From JALOOX01 sp964557955 (lineage in GTDB: Bacteria > Desulfobacterota > Syntrophobacteria > Syntrophobacterales > Syntrophobacteraceae), in NCBI GenBank assembly GCA_964557955.1, contig CAZLCS010000023.1, positions 19,004-83,003 of the forward strand: 64,000 nucleotides of DNA, in the 5' to 3' direction. Under the pieces are notes generated by a model that was not told the origin of the DNA, made no database searches, and saw only the letters and a list, made by a program, of their open reading frames with translations. Of the stretch, positions 17,801-24,919 are shown piece by piece. The translations under genes and the position numbers were made by a program. Numbering within the stretch: the stretch's first letter is position 1; every line of letters starts with the position of its first letter.

Positions 17801-19071
17801 CCGGTTGAGGCCAGGACTGCGCTCCAGAGCCATCCATTGGGATCGATCTTCTTACGCTGCCAGGTGGCCAGGCGGGTGGGAACGTGGGTGAAGACGTTCT
17901 TCCAGTATCCTACCACCATGTCGGTGCAGCCGGCCATGGCGGCATGGGCGGCATTCTGCCCCAGGAGCAGGCAGAATGCCGAATCGAAGGCATTGGCCGG
18001 CATGCTGCGGATGGTGTAGCTGGGGTCGATGTACTTGAGACTGATTTCCATTCCGAGCCGGGAGAAGTATTCCTTGATACGGTCCCGCAGCAGAATCCCG
18101 ATATCCCCGAAACGGATGTTGCCGGATGCATCGCGCCCGAGCGAATCTTCAAAGAGCTCCTGTCCCGCGCCCTCACCCACCACGATCACCGCGTGGGCCC
18201 TCCGCTCCAACCGCTCCCTGAGCTGATCGAGGAAGCGGTTCAGGTCGAAGGGGACTTCCGGGATGAGGCAGAAGTTGACCTGGTTGTCCGCCAGGGAAAC
18301 AAATGCAGGGATGAACCCGGATTCCCGTCCCATGAGCTTCACCAGGCCGATCCCGTTCCGGTACCCCTCGGCTTCGCTGTGAGCAGCATAGGTGGCTCGC
18401 CTCGCCTGGGAAATCGCCGTCTGGAATCCGAACGACGTTTGAACGTAGGAAATGTCGTTGTCAATGGTCTTGGGAATGCCCACGACGGCGATCTTCAAAC
18501 CGCGCTTCCCGATCTCCTCAGCCAGTGCATGATTCCCGCGCAGTGTGCCGTCGCCACCGATGGTGAAGAGCACGCCGACATTCATCCGCTCCAGCGTGTC
18601 CACCATGTCGGCAACATCCTGGTGCCCCCGTGACGAACCGAGAATCGATCCTCCGCTTTCGTGGATGCGGTTCACAACGGCCGGCGTCAACTCGAGGGGC
18701 ACATGCCGGTGCTTCGAGGAGAGCCCCTCGTAGCCGTAGCGAAATCCATAAACCGTCGGGACACCGTAATGGTGAACCAGGCAAAGCACGATGGAGCGAA
18801 TCACATCGTTGAGCCCGGGGCACAACCCGCCGCAGGTCACGATGCCGCATTTGAGCTTGGATGGATCGAAGTAAATCTTCTCCCGCGGCCCCGCCGTCTG
18901 GAAAGACGGCGGATCCTTTCCCTCATTCACAAGCGCCTGGATTTCCCTGGGATCTGAGTGCACCAGCACCCGCTCTTCCTCATCGACGAAGGTCTGCCCC
19001 ACCATGGGAGACTGCACGCGGCATTCTCCCAACTTCGCGATCTCGAAATCCTTCAAATCATGCTCCATCAT
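17782..19071 (-). CDS. 6-phosphofructokinase, TP0108/plant-like type
   Basis: This 429-residue enzyme phosphorylates fructose 6-phosphate. It belongs to the longer PFK group related to plant and trypanosome ATP-PFKs. Motifs are CGGLCPGLNDVIRSIV (phosphoryl-donor site), TIGGDGTLRGNHAL, PKTIDNDISYVQTSFGF and MGRESGFIPAFVSLA. GGDG rather than GGDD points to ATP as donor, while the Lys of PKTIDND is shared with PPi-dependent enzymes. ATP is the better guess but PPi cannot be excluded. The start is the first ATG of an ATGATG pair behind GGAGG. Confidence 0.9.
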   Translation of the reverse strand: MMEHDLKDFEIAKLGECRVQSPMVGQTFVDEEERVLVHSDPREIQALVNEGKDPPSFQTAGPREKIYFDPSKLKCGIVTCGGLCPGLNDVIRSIVLCLVHHYGVPTVYGFRYGYEGLSSKHRHVPLELTPAVVNRIHESGGSILGSSRGHQDVADMVDTLERMNVGVLFTIGGDGTLRGNHALAEEIGKRGLKIAVVGIPKTIDNDISYVQTSFGFQTAISQARRATYAAHSEAEGYRNGIGLVKLMGRESGFIPAFVSLADNQVNFCLIPEVPFDLNRFLDQLRERLERRAHAVIVVGEGAGQELFEDSLGRDASGNIRFGDIGILLRDRIKEYFSRLGMEISLKYIDPSYTIRSMPANAFDSAFCLLLGQNAAHAAMAGCTDMVVGYWKNVFTHVPTRLATWQRKKIDPNGWLWSAVLASTGQSADI

Positions 19072-19416
19072 GAAGCCTCCCGTCGATTCCAATGAATTAC
19101 GAAGGGCGTCCCGTCGCTGCGGCAATCAGCCATCAGCACAGGGCTCCCCTCCTTATTGAGGATCTGACGAACGTCGAAGATAAATCGAACCTGACCTTTC
19201 CCATGACTGCTGAGGAGGATACTCGATTTGAGCAGATGAGGAAAAACAAAACAGCAACGGGAGAAAGCGAAGGAGACCACAGGTCAAACAGGCAGACGCC
19301 CTGACTGGGGCCAGGCTGGGGTCTGTTCCGCCGCCCCTGATAGGGACGGCGGTCAAGAATCGATGAGGCTGAGCGACCCGGTTCATGACGCCCGAGAACT
19401 CACTCAAGAACCTGCG
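19072..19416. other. Intergenic region between PFK and the channel gene
   Basis: No gene is supported. An imperfect hairpin, CCGCCG-C-CCCT / AGGG-A-CGGCGG at 19328-19352, lies downstream of the channel gene but has no U tract. The remainder should hold the PFK promoter. Confidence 0.45.
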
Positions 19417-20418
19417 CTAGAAATGGTGGACCACTCTCCAGTTGAGCCGGTATCCTTCCGGGCGGTTTTCTGCGGCTGTTTCGAAATAAGCATTGAAAAA
19501 GAAGTGTGTATCACGGGTGATGTGGAAAAGGGCCCCGGGCCCTATGCCAAAGACCTGCTCCTTGCTTCCGCCGATGTCGTTGCCCTCCACCTCGTCGTTG
19601 GTGAACTGCTTGAGGTAGTAGCCGTTGACCCCGAGCCGAAGCCGCTTCTCCCAGACTTCGTAAGCGCTCGCGAAGTTCAGGTGGATCGCCTGGCCGGCCT
19701 GCGTATCGGCCAGCTCACCGGGTGGATCGTCGTTTTCGGCGTTCCAGAGGTAATGCACGCGCCACGAGGCTGTCCATTTGGGAGTCAGGAATACCGTGGC
19801 CGCCCAATAAGGGTTGAACGAAAAGAAGTTGCTTCCGGGATTGAGGGCCTTGTCCCGGTCATAGTCCCCTGTTGGAAAAATCAGCTGAAATTCGACGCGG
19901 TGCATGAAGAGCGGCCCATTCGCTCCCATAATGGGATCCCATTGCAGATAAGGACCCAACAGGATGTCGCCGACTCCACCCCCGTTCTCATTGAGGCCGG
20001 CTCGATCCCCCAGGCTGTGGTCCAGGTCGATGGCCACCACGGGAATGATCAGATCCAGACCCCATTTTCCTCCAAAGAAGATGTCGCAATTGGACTGGTA
20101 AATGAGCTGCGTCAGGCTGATGAAAACGTCCAGGTTTTCATCGGCAAAATCAGGGAGCAGACGATCGCCGTCTGCATTGGTGAGCTTGTCCGAATTGTAA
20201 TACTGAAAATATTGAGTGAGATAAAGCCCCGGACCGGCCGGCGGCCCGCCGTCCAGAAAGCTTGTGAACCCCAGATTGACTGCCGGCAGCCGGTATGCCC
20301 ATGCGTTCATACTCAGAAGCATCGCCCCCACGATGCCGATGACCGCCCTGCAGAACAGACTCAACCCTCTCCTCCCCCGAATCCGTCTCACTTCCTCCTC
20401 CTTTCCGCAATTCATCAT
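19417..20418 (-). CDS. Outer-membrane channel, phenol-degradation MetA type
   Basis: The product is a 333-residue predicted outer-membrane beta-barrel of the family often labelled MetA-pathway phenol degradation protein (PF13557 type), whose members are linked to uptake of aromatic or hydrophobic compounds. It has a signal peptide ending AWA-Y, many alternating strands with aromatic residues, and a terminal Phe (RLNWRVVHHF), the usual barrel-assembly signal. The ATG overlaps the stop of the upstream Cys-rich ORF (ATGA), so translation is coupled. It is the third gene of the attenuator-controlled trpB2 operon, which suggests indole or another aromatic substrate. Confidence 0.8.
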   Translation of the reverse strand: MMNCGKEEEVRRIRGRRGLSLFCRAVIGIVGAMLLSMNAWAYRLPAVNLGFTSFLDGGPPAGPGLYLTQYFQYYNSDKLTNADGDRLLPDFADENLDVFISLTQLIYQSNCDIFFGGKWGLDLIIPVVAIDLDHSLGDRAGLNENGGGVGDILLGPYLQWDPIMGANGPLFMHRVEFQLIFPTGDYDRDKALNPGSNFFSFNPYWAATVFLTPKWTASWRVHYLWNAENDDPPGELADTQAGQAIHLNFASAYEVWEKRLRLGVNGYYLKQFTNDEVEGNDIGGSKEQVFGIGPGALFHITRDTHFFFNAYFETAAENRPEGYRLNWRVVHHF

Positions 20419-20690
20419 TTGTCCTCCGCACAGCGCTTCCTGGCTGCATCCATCAACTCGATCAGACAGGCAACCTTCTCTTTCGGTGCCTGGCCAAAAC
20501 AGCGCTCCCATTCCTCCTCGGCGAGCTTCAAGCGAAGGTATCGCTCAACAGCGGGAATACGCCAGCTCCAGCAGTGGAGCATTCTGGAACAGGGGAGCCG
20601 CCCTCCTTCCTCTTCGCAATAGGCGAAGGTCACCTCCCCTCCGAGTCTGGGGCATCGGATCAACAGTTCTCGAAACACATTTCCCTCCAT
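20415..20690 (-). CDS. Small Cys-rich protein of unknown function
   Basis: This is a 91-residue soluble protein. It contains RCPRLGGEVTFAYCEEEGGRLPCSRMLHCW, with four Cys in a C-x12-C-x10-C-x5-C pattern likely to bind a metal. A helical half follows (VERYLRLKLAEEEWERCF...). I recall similar small proteins in deltaproteobacteria but no defined function. It starts 24 bases after the trpB2 stop, with GGGAG just before ATG, and overlaps the channel gene by four bases. The tight packing shows that it belongs to the trpB2 operon. Confidence 0.75.
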   Translation of the reverse strand: MEGNVFRELLIRCPRLGGEVTFAYCEEEGGRLPCSRMLHCWSWRIPAVERYLRLKLAEEEWERCFGQAPKEKVACLIELMDAARKRCAEDK

Positions 20691-20714
20691 ACTCCCGAGG
20701 GGCTTTCAGCAATG

Positions 20715-22076
20715 CTACGGCTTCGGCAGGCCGGATATCGATTCCAGCGCCTTTTGAATCTCTTCCTCGGGAAGCTCGTAGGGAGTCAACTGCCCGGAGA
20801 GAAAGGCGTCGTAAGCAGGCAGGTCGATGATCCCATGTCCACTCCAGTTGAAAAGGATTACTTTCTCTTTCCCTTCCTGCCGTGCACGTTCCGCTTCCTG
20901 CACCACTGCCGCGATCACATGGTTTGTTTCCGGAGCCGGGATGAAGCCCTCGGATTGAGCCCACTGGACCCCCGCCGTGAACGTCTCAATCTGGTTGAAC
21001 GCCTTGGCTTCCACCACGCCTTCCTTGACCAGGTGGCTCACGATGGGCGCCATGCCATGATATCTCAGACCCCCCGCATGGATGGGAGCCGGCAGGAACC
21101 CATGTCCCAGGGTATGCATGGCCAGAAGCGGAGTCGTCATGGCCGTGTCCCCGAAATCGTAGGCGAAGGGGCCGCGCGTCAAGGTGGGGCAGGAGGTAGG
21201 TTCCGCGGCGATGATTTCCAGCGACTTGCCATGAATCTTGTCCCGCACAAAGGGAAGGCTGATTCCTGCGAAATTGCTGCCCCCGCCGGCGCAGCCCAGA
21301 ACCACGTCGGGGTATTCACCGATCTTGGCCATCTGCTTCTGGGCTTCGAGACCGATGATAGTCTGATGCATCAGGACATGGTTGAGCACGCTCCCCAATG
21401 AGTAACGGGCGGTCTCGTCCCCGACGGCGTCTTCGATGGCTTCACTGATGGCGATGCCCAGGCTCCCCGGGGAATCGGGCGCTTCGGCCAGGATCTTTCG
21501 CCCGGCACTGGTGCGCTCGCTGGGGCTCGAAATGCATTCACCCCCCCAGGTCATCATCATAAGCCGGCGGTAAGGCTTCTGCTCGAAGCTCACCCGGACC
21601 ATGAACACCCGGCACTGCAGGCCGAACATTTTGCAGGCCATGCTGAGAGCGCTTCCCCATTGGCCCGCTCCGGTTTCGGTCGAGAGCCGCTTGATGCCGA
21701 AAACCTTGTTGTAGTAAGCCTGTGCAATGGCCGTATTGGGCTTGTGGGAACCTGCGGGGCTCGTCCCTTCGTTCTTGTAGTAGATGCGCACCGGGGCATC
21801 CAGGAGCTTCTCAAACTGCCTGGCCCGACAAAGCGGCGACGGCCTCCACAGGAGATACTTCTCGAGAACCGGTTCCGGAATGTCGATCCAACGCTCCGTG
21901 GAAACTTCCTGCTCAATGAGGTTCATGGGGAATACCGGCGCCAGGTCCTCCGCGGCAATGGGCTTGCCGGTGCCCGGATGCAGAGGGGGACTCATGGGCG
22001 TCGGCAGATCGGCCATGATATTGTACCACTGCCGGGGGATCTCATCATCGGCCAGTACGACCTTTACCTGTTCCAT
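20715..22076 (-). CDS. trpB2: Tryptophan synthase beta chain-like TrpB2
   Basis: TrpB2 joins indole and serine to make tryptophan with PLP in the cytoplasm. The protein is 453 residues, longer than TrpB1, and has the TrpB2 features: an extended N-terminus, PLP lysine in TSPAGSHKPNTA, TGAGQWGSALSMAC, and the phosphate-binding GCAGGGSNFAG. No trpA or other trp gene adjoins it, so it is an orphan, as TrpB2 often is, and probably salvages free indole. CAGGAGG precedes the ATG. A leader peptide with four Trp codons and an intrinsic terminator lie upstream, so transcription should rise when charged tRNA-Trp is scarce. Confidence 0.94.
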   Translation of the reverse strand: MEQVKVVLADDEIPRQWYNIMADLPTPMSPPLHPGTGKPIAAEDLAPVFPMNLIEQEVSTERWIDIPEPVLEKYLLWRPSPLCRARQFEKLLDAPVRIYYKNEGTSPAGSHKPNTAIAQAYYNKVFGIKRLSTETGAGQWGSALSMACKMFGLQCRVFMVRVSFEQKPYRRLMMMTWGGECISSPSERTSAGRKILAEAPDSPGSLGIAISEAIEDAVGDETARYSLGSVLNHVLMHQTIIGLEAQKQMAKIGEYPDVVLGCAGGGSNFAGISLPFVRDKIHGKSLEIIAAEPTSCPTLTRGPFAYDFGDTAMTTPLLAMHTLGHGFLPAPIHAGGLRYHGMAPIVSHLVKEGVVEAKAFNQIETFTAGVQWAQSEGFIPAPETNHVIAAVVQEAERARQEGKEKVILFNWSGHGIIDLPAYDAFLSGQLTPYELPEEEIQKALESISGLPKP

Positions 22077-22133
22077 CGTGCCTCCTGTCCAGTTGATTTT
22101 CCTTGATCCTTCACGAATCCTGCTTCCAATGAC

Positions 22134-22176
22134 TCAAAACAAAAAGCCGTGGGGAAGACTTTGCTTGCCCACGGCT
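22134..22176 (-). terminator. trp attenuator terminator
   Basis: On the minus strand AGCCGTGGG pairs with CCCACGGCT (9 bp) and is followed by TTTTTGTTTTG. It sits between the Trp-rich leader peptide and trpB2, so it can only act on the trpB2 transcript as a conditional terminator. A candidate competing pairing joins CCACAGGCGCTC, just upstream, to GAGCCGTGG of the terminator arm. Confidence 0.85.
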
Positions 22177-22219
22177 CTGAGGATGGATCGGCGGCGTAGA
22201 GGAGCGCCTGTGGACAGGC

Positions 22220-22279
22220 TCAGCACAAGGTCCGCCACCACCACCAAAACAGCGAAAAGACTGCGGGTCGAAACTGCAC
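22220..22279 (-). CDS. trpL: trp leader peptide with four tandem Trp codons
   Basis: This 19-residue ORF begins with GTG and reads MQFRPAVFSLFWWWWRTLC. Four consecutive TGG codons near the end act as the tryptophan sensor, as in known trp leader peptides. The ribosome site AGGAGAAGG lies 7 bases before the GTG. The stop codon overlaps a hairpin (22202-22221). The attenuator terminator begins about 45 bases further on. The combination of ribosome site, Trp run, stop and terminator is the standard attenuation layout. The peptide itself probably has no function after translation. Confidence 0.88.
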   Translation of the reverse strand: MQFRPAVFSLFWWWWRTLC

Positions 22280-22315
22280 GGGAAAACCTTCTCCTAATGG
22301 ATGTACATCATTCTC

Positions 22316-22342
22316 GTATTATAGACACGAGTGCAGTGTCAA
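22316..22342 (-). promoter_or_regulatory. Candidate promoter of the trpL-trpB2 operon
   Basis: On the minus strand TTGACA (22342-22337) is followed by a perfect TATAAT (22323-22318). The 13-base spacer is too short for a standard sigma-70 promoter, so either TATAAT works with another -35 or a shifted -10 (TAATAC) is used. The position, about 40 bases before the leader peptide and just beyond the radical SAM stop, fits well. Confidence 0.5.
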
Positions 22343-22360
22343 GTGAAATGTTGCTCAAAA

Positions 22361-24232
22361 TCAGGAACTGCTGCATCCGTGCAACGCGACGGCAAGACTC
22401 AGAAATCGGTCGCTTTCCCGGAACATGAGCTTCTTTTCGACCATGCCGTTCAGAAAGGAGTGCAACTTATCTTCTGCAAGGTTGGGAAACCGCTGGACCA
22501 CATCGCGAAGCGATCGATGCCTTCGGCAGAAGAGGTAAATCTCCCGGGACGGTCCCGTCAGCCGATGCTGGAGCGCAGGCAGACGCAGCCGAAGCTGGCG
22601 AATGATAAGGAATTCCTTTCCATCCCGGTAGCTCAGGACAGGATTGGAGCCGGAGGCTTGCTTCAGGTCCCGGAAGGTGCGCTCCCAGACATTGAGCCGC
22701 TCCAGCACCGGTCGCCACAGTCTCCTCTGGAACCCGAGATCACCGCGATAGCCTTGAATCATCAACCGCACATCCCGGAGGATCGCCTGCGGGAATATCG
22801 ATGCAAAATGCGGATGGTTGAAGACGGATCGAATTCCATGGGACCCGGGCGAACGATGGATGGGGCTTTCAAGCCCCAGCCAAAAACGAACGGGTTTGAG
22901 CGGCCGATAGATCTGCACAAACTCGAGGGTCTGCAAAGTCTCACGGACATCCTCCTCATCGCTTCCAGGAAACCGCATGATGAGATTGGAACTGTTGATG
23001 ATGGACAGCTCTTCACAATCTCTCATGATCTGCAGGTTCTGAATGCAGGTGGTTCCTTTGTTCATCTTGGAGAGGAGACGTGTGCTGAGGGCCTCGATGC
23101 CCACCTGCAGTTCCTCCACCCCCGCTCGTTTCATGACATCCAGCACGTCTCGGGTGATGGTGGCTCGAACCTCTCCGAACAAACGCAGGTCCTTCCCGAG
23201 GGTCGCAAGCCCTCCGAAAACCTCCTGAATTCCCTTCGCGGGCAGAACGTTGTCCGTGAATGCAACGGAAAGGGTGCGGTAGCGGGAGGTAAGGTCATCG
23301 ATTTCCGCCACTGCCTTTTCGGGTCTCTTGAAACGAAAACCCTCCCACTGAAGATTGAGATTACAGAATGCGCAACCGCTCTCGCCACTCCTGCCGACAC
23401 GCCTCCACCAGCACCCTCTCGAGAGCTCCATGGGAAGCGTCGGAATGAAAGAATGACCCGAAGGCAGGTGCTGAAGTTCGGCAAAATAATCTGCATAGTC
23501 GGGCATCGGGAGCTCGTTCAAATCCTCCATCTGGTGGAACACGGTTCCGCCCGCATCCAGTGCAGATCTTGAAGGAGTGGAAATGGACGAAGCAGTGAGG
23601 CGAGGTCTCTTTTCAGGTGGGGACTGCAGGTGGCCCACCAGTTCCGTCAGCGGGAGTTCCCCTTCCCCGAGGATAATGTAATCGATTTCAGGAAAATGCC
23701 TGAACCAGGCGGGGCAGGAGCCCATGAACCAGGACGAGCCTCCTGCCACGATGCACGCTCCAGGATGGAGCTCCTTGATTCGCCGGATGAGATAGAGCGA
23801 GGCGGTGAGCTGGCAAAGACAGACGGAAAAACCTGTCAGACCGCATTCACCCCAGTCGTTTTCCTCGAGGAAACCCTGCGTGGCTGTCCGAACACGCTCC
23901 ACCACGTCATGAAACGTCACTCCCCTCAAAGCCGACCTGCCTCTGGCCTCCCTGAGGAACAAGCGTTCGGCGGAATCACGCACTTGAGGAAATAAAAGAG
24001 CGCCGTAAACGGTTTCGGCCAGCCAGCTTCTCTCGGAGATGGCCCGATAGAGGTCGAAACCCAGGGCATCGGCCACTCGCAGGTAGAGGTGATGGGACTC
24101 GACCCGAAGGCCGGGATACCTCGATTCGAGAAATGCCTTGAGGGACCCCAGCTGAATGGAGGGGCGGTTGAACAGGGGCCACGGAGCAGAGACCAGCGCC
24201 ATGCGATCGAACGGCTTCCATGTGTCTTCCAT
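22361..24232 (-). CDS. B12-binding radical SAM protein, RiPP-maturation type
   Basis: This 623-residue protein has an N-terminal cobalamin-binding-like domain (about residues 130-200, GLTGFSVCLCQ...VAGGSSWFMG...LGEGELPL) and a radical SAM core. The signature ELSRGCWW...CAFCNLNLQWEGFRFK strongly recalls the RiPP maturation radical SAM protein 1 group, where it usually reads RGCWWGxxxxCxFCGLN. Here the Cys spacing is C-x12-C-x2-C (Cys274, 287, 290), five residues longer than usual. It probably performs a radical methylation or related step on a peptide or small molecule. The start at MEDTWKPFDRM is the best ATG, though its ribosome site is weak. Its divergent neighbour encodes a small Cys-rich protein. 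Confidence 0.8.
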   Translation of the reverse strand: MEDTWKPFDRMALVSAPWPLFNRPSIQLGSLKAFLESRYPGLRVESHHLYLRVADALGFDLYRAISERSWLAETVYGALLFPQVRDSAERLFLREARGRSALRGVTFHDVVERVRTATQGFLEENDWGECGLTGFSVCLCQLTASLYLIRRIKELHPGACIVAGGSSWFMGSCPAWFRHFPEIDYIILGEGELPLTELVGHLQSPPEKRPRLTASSISTPSRSALDAGGTVFHQMEDLNELPMPDYADYFAELQHLPSGHSFIPTLPMELSRGCWWRRVGRSGESGCAFCNLNLQWEGFRFKRPEKAVAEIDDLTSRYRTLSVAFTDNVLPAKGIQEVFGGLATLGKDLRLFGEVRATITRDVLDVMKRAGVEELQVGIEALSTRLLSKMNKGTTCIQNLQIMRDCEELSIINSSNLIMRFPGSDEEDVRETLQTLEFVQIYRPLKPVRFWLGLESPIHRSPGSHGIRSVFNHPHFASIFPQAILRDVRLMIQGYRGDLGFQRRLWRPVLERLNVWERTFRDLKQASGSNPVLSYRDGKEFLIIRQLRLRLPALQHRLTGPSREIYLFCRRHRSLRDVVQRFPNLAEDKLHSFLNGMVEKKLMFRESDRFLSLAVALHGCSSS

Positions 24233-24528
24233 CCGTGCTTCTTCCACCAAGCTTTCTTTCGGGTCCGGTCCAGTCCCACCTTCGTTCAGGTCCGGGCTTC
24301 GTCGTGATCTTGGTCCAATGCCTCTCAGCACAAGGGGCTTGCAGGTCAGAGTACCAGTTCTTAATTCTTAAGCATGCTGCATGACAGTTGAGCGCATCTC
24401 ATCCTGCCCGTTCGAGAGAAGGCTATGATCCCAGGGATCATGGGCTTGGGCAGGCAGGGATCGGTGATTCGTTTTCTCGCGTCTGACGCTTTTCGGTTCA
24501 CCGGCGTCATTGACCATAGGAGGATAAA

Positions 24529-24753
24529 ATGGCCTATACCTGTAAGACATGCGGCGCCGTGGCTGAAGAGCCCGGCCATCTTTGTAGTCCCTGCGGCGAC
24601 AAATCCAAGTGCAGCTTTTGTGGAGCACCTGCTGTTGATACAGCCCACATGTGCAAGGACAAACTGGCAGCCATGAAATACGTCTGCTCCGGATGCGGAC
24701 GTGTGGCCATGGAGGAAGGTCACCTCTGCAGCCCCAGTCCCATCGGGGGGTAG
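24529..24753 (+). CDS. Small multi-zinc-ribbon protein
   Basis: This 74-residue protein has 12 Cys in CxxC pairs: YTCKTCGAVAEEPGHLCSPC, then KCSFCGAPAVDTAHMCKD, then YVCSGCGRVAMEEGHLCSPS. Each unit has the form C-x2-C-x9-10-H-x-C, which fits two or three zinc knuckles, and the tail is PSPIGG. Such proteins recur in deltaproteobacteria without known function. The ribosome site AGGAGG is strong. It is divergent from the radical SAM gene and followed by a perfect 16-bp hairpin. The repeated Cys units make it most likely a structural zinc protein. A substrate role for the neighbouring enzyme is only a possibility. Confidence 0.8.
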   Translation: MAYTCKTCGAVAEEPGHLCSPCGDKSKCSFCGAPAVDTAHMCKDKLAAMKYVCSGCGRVAMEEGHLCSPSPIGG

Positions 24754-24799
24754 TGCTCACCGGTCTCGATCTTCCAATACCCTTCAGCCCATTGCGATG

Positions 24800-24836
24800 G
24801 CAATCCTTTCTCCACGAGAGGTGGAGAAAGGATTGC
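24800..24836. terminator. Perfect 16-bp hairpin between convergent genes
   Basis: GCAATCCTTTCTCCAC pairs perfectly with GTGGAGAAAGGATTGC around the 5-base loop GAGAG. It lies 46 bases after the zinc-ribbon gene and 83 bases after the convergent kinase gene. Neither strand has a U tract, so termination would need another factor. Confidence 0.55.
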
Positions 24837-24919
24837 TCCCACCATGATAGAACGATCACTCCAAAGCGTGCGGATGATTTGGCAGTGGGGAGCGAGTGTG
24901 AGGATACCGCGGCGCTTCG

